Origin: Cyclobacteriaceae bacterium
GTDB taxonomy: Bacteria; Bacteroidota; Bacteroidia; Cytophagales; Cyclobacteriaceae
Reading direction: 5' to 3'
DNA: 64,000 bases
Assembly: GCA_028284125.1 (NCBI GenBank)
Contig: JANQSI010000013.1
Coordinates: 326,058 to 390,057 of the forward strand
Every line of letters starts with the position of its first letter. Position 1 is the stretch's first letter. Both the position numbers and the translations under genes were made by a program. A model generated the notes under the pieces. It searched no databases and had not been told where the DNA came from. It was given only the letters and a program-made list of their open reading frames with translations. Below are positions 63,102 through 64,000 of the stretch, piece after piece.

Positions 63102-63513
63102 CAAAATGAGCAAGCAAATTGTCCCACCTTTCCGATTCTTCCATTTTTTCCTTGTTTGAACTCCCTATAGACAAACCAGTAGACTTATATAAGAATTCTA
63201 CTTTTTCGCCATCCACTTTGGCTAAAACGTCACTACGATCCAACTTGAGCATGTCTTTCATTTTGTTCAAAAAATAGAATTTTACCTGCGATCCCTCAAT
63301 TATAATTTCCTCAAACTCTTTCGCCGCTTTTTTAGCTGCACTCAGTATTGAGATAAGTGAAACCACTGAAATGATTAAATACATTAAAGGCTTATTGATT
63401 CCGATATCGGTGTTCCTAAAAATTAAGATGGATAAGACCATTCCAGCAATTATTCCAATAGCATAATTGCTAATCTTCTTGTTCCTTTTTTGCGAGAATC
63501 TAAAAGACTCCAT
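63091..63513 (-). CDS. Membrane protein of unknown function
   Basis: 140 residues, two helices (~17-35, ~40-62). The soluble part (~65-140) reads AAKKAAKEFEEIIIEGSQVKFYFLNKMKDMLKLDRSDV, with no known motif. It is 9 nt from the 63523 gene and overlaps the 62793 gene, so the three probably form one operon. Confidence 0.65.
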   Translation of the reverse strand: MESFRFSQKRNKKISNYAIGIIAGMVLSILIFRNTDIGINKPLMYLIISVVSLISILSAAKKAAKEFEEIIIEGSQVKFYFLNKMKDMLKLDRSDVLAKVDGEKVEFLYKSTGLSIGSSNKEKMEESERWDNLLAHFDVN

Positions 63514-63522
63514 TACTCATAA

Positions 63523-63876
63523 TTATTGCTGTCCATTTCCTAAAAGATAAATAAGCCCTCCCAACTTTAGTTTGACGGTATCAAAGTAGAATAAGTATCT
63601 ACCTCTGGATTTCCATTTATTAGCGAAAGGACGAACCATAATGAAGTATGCAGTGATGGAATCTAATTCAGATACTTTTAACTCAAGGATTTCAATTACT
63701 CTTGATTGAATTTCTATATTAGTCTCTGATTTAAAGAGTGGCTCAATTTTCTCTTTCAACGCACCTCTGAACAATCTATAGGCTTCAGCAAAATCATTAG
63801 TTTTAACTTTTGAGTTTAGCTTCATTTCATCAGCATTCTCGTAGAGTTCTTTTAGAGTAATTAGCCTATCCTCCAT
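63523..63876 (-). CDS. Small protein of unknown function
   Basis: 117 residues, soluble and helical (LFRGALKEKIEPLFKSETNI, then VIEILELKVSELDSITAYFI). No family recognised. First of three genes on the minus strand; nothing identifiable lies in 63877-64000. Confidence 0.6.
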   Translation of the reverse strand: MEDRLITLKELYENADEMKLNSKVKTNDFAEAYRLFRGALKEKIEPLFKSETNIEIQSRVIEILELKVSELDSITAYFIMVRPFANKWKSRGRYLFYFDTVKLKLGGLIYLLGNGQQ

Positions 63877-64000
63877 CTCCCTCCAAACCTAACCCGTTAC
63901 ACCCCAAAAACAAAAAAACCAATCTAGGAAGAGAAGGATAAAATATCAGTACTTAATGTACCTTTTGGGCCCGAATACTGTAAGTGAGATTTCCTCAAAC

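Overview
The window reads as chromosomal DNA of a Bacteroidota bacterium, most likely a marine Cytophagales relative. The evidence is a type IX secretion C-terminal sorting domain, lineage-typical families (DUF2480, BT_3928-type DoxX, Lacal_2735-like and DUF2805 proteins), promoters of the TTTG-N19-TAnnTTTG type, and almost no Shine-Dalgarno sequences. Family names are recognised from sequence alone; no database was searched.

Layout. 1-381 is the end of kbl. 453-10603 (minus) holds a giant secreted three-propeller protein and a TPR histidine kinase/LytTR regulator pair. 10647-20759 is mostly core: cdaA-folP, a DUF1599/DoxX/aroK operon, two surface proteins, proS, an NfeD-like protein and floA. 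20994-26988 (minus) carries a DinB/YfiT-like protein, DUF2480, tsaB, a C-terminal processing protease, rnpA, rpmH with a promoter, an adenosine-kinase-like PfkB protein and a GDPD lipoprotein.

27736-32983 is a tight seven-gene plus-strand operon with three different photolyase/cryptochrome-fold proteins (one without an antenna domain, one with an altered FAD/substrate region, one of the iron-sulfur family that has lost its cluster cysteines). It also holds DUF2805, DUF2256, a flavin reductase and a Lacal_2735-like protein. DoxX-like, hydrolase, CIA30, fasciclin and TspO-like genes follow to 37003. I infer a light and photo-damage response island.

37001-37700 is the most unusual stretch. A tRNA-Val gene is followed by a small GIY-YIG nuclease gene flanked by 56-bp direct repeats, each made of a terminator plus a tRNA 3' end. 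Three decayed tRNA copies lie around it, all broken at the same point of the T arm.

37718-49153 returns to housekeeping and membrane genes (DUF2461, murF, recR, clpS, a sodium symporter, an ATL protein, an ABC ATPase, a cobalamin adenosyltransferase, ilvE). 49247-60040 is more accessory: a secreted SurE, a PD-(D/E)XK-type protein, an SPFH lipoprotein, two FtsX-type permeases and an amidohydrolase, separated by long palindromic repeats. 60180-61829 is a small cassette (helical protein, 21-bp repeat tract, small protein, XRE regulator with a perfect 20-bp palindrome). An IS1-family element and three unknown genes close the window.
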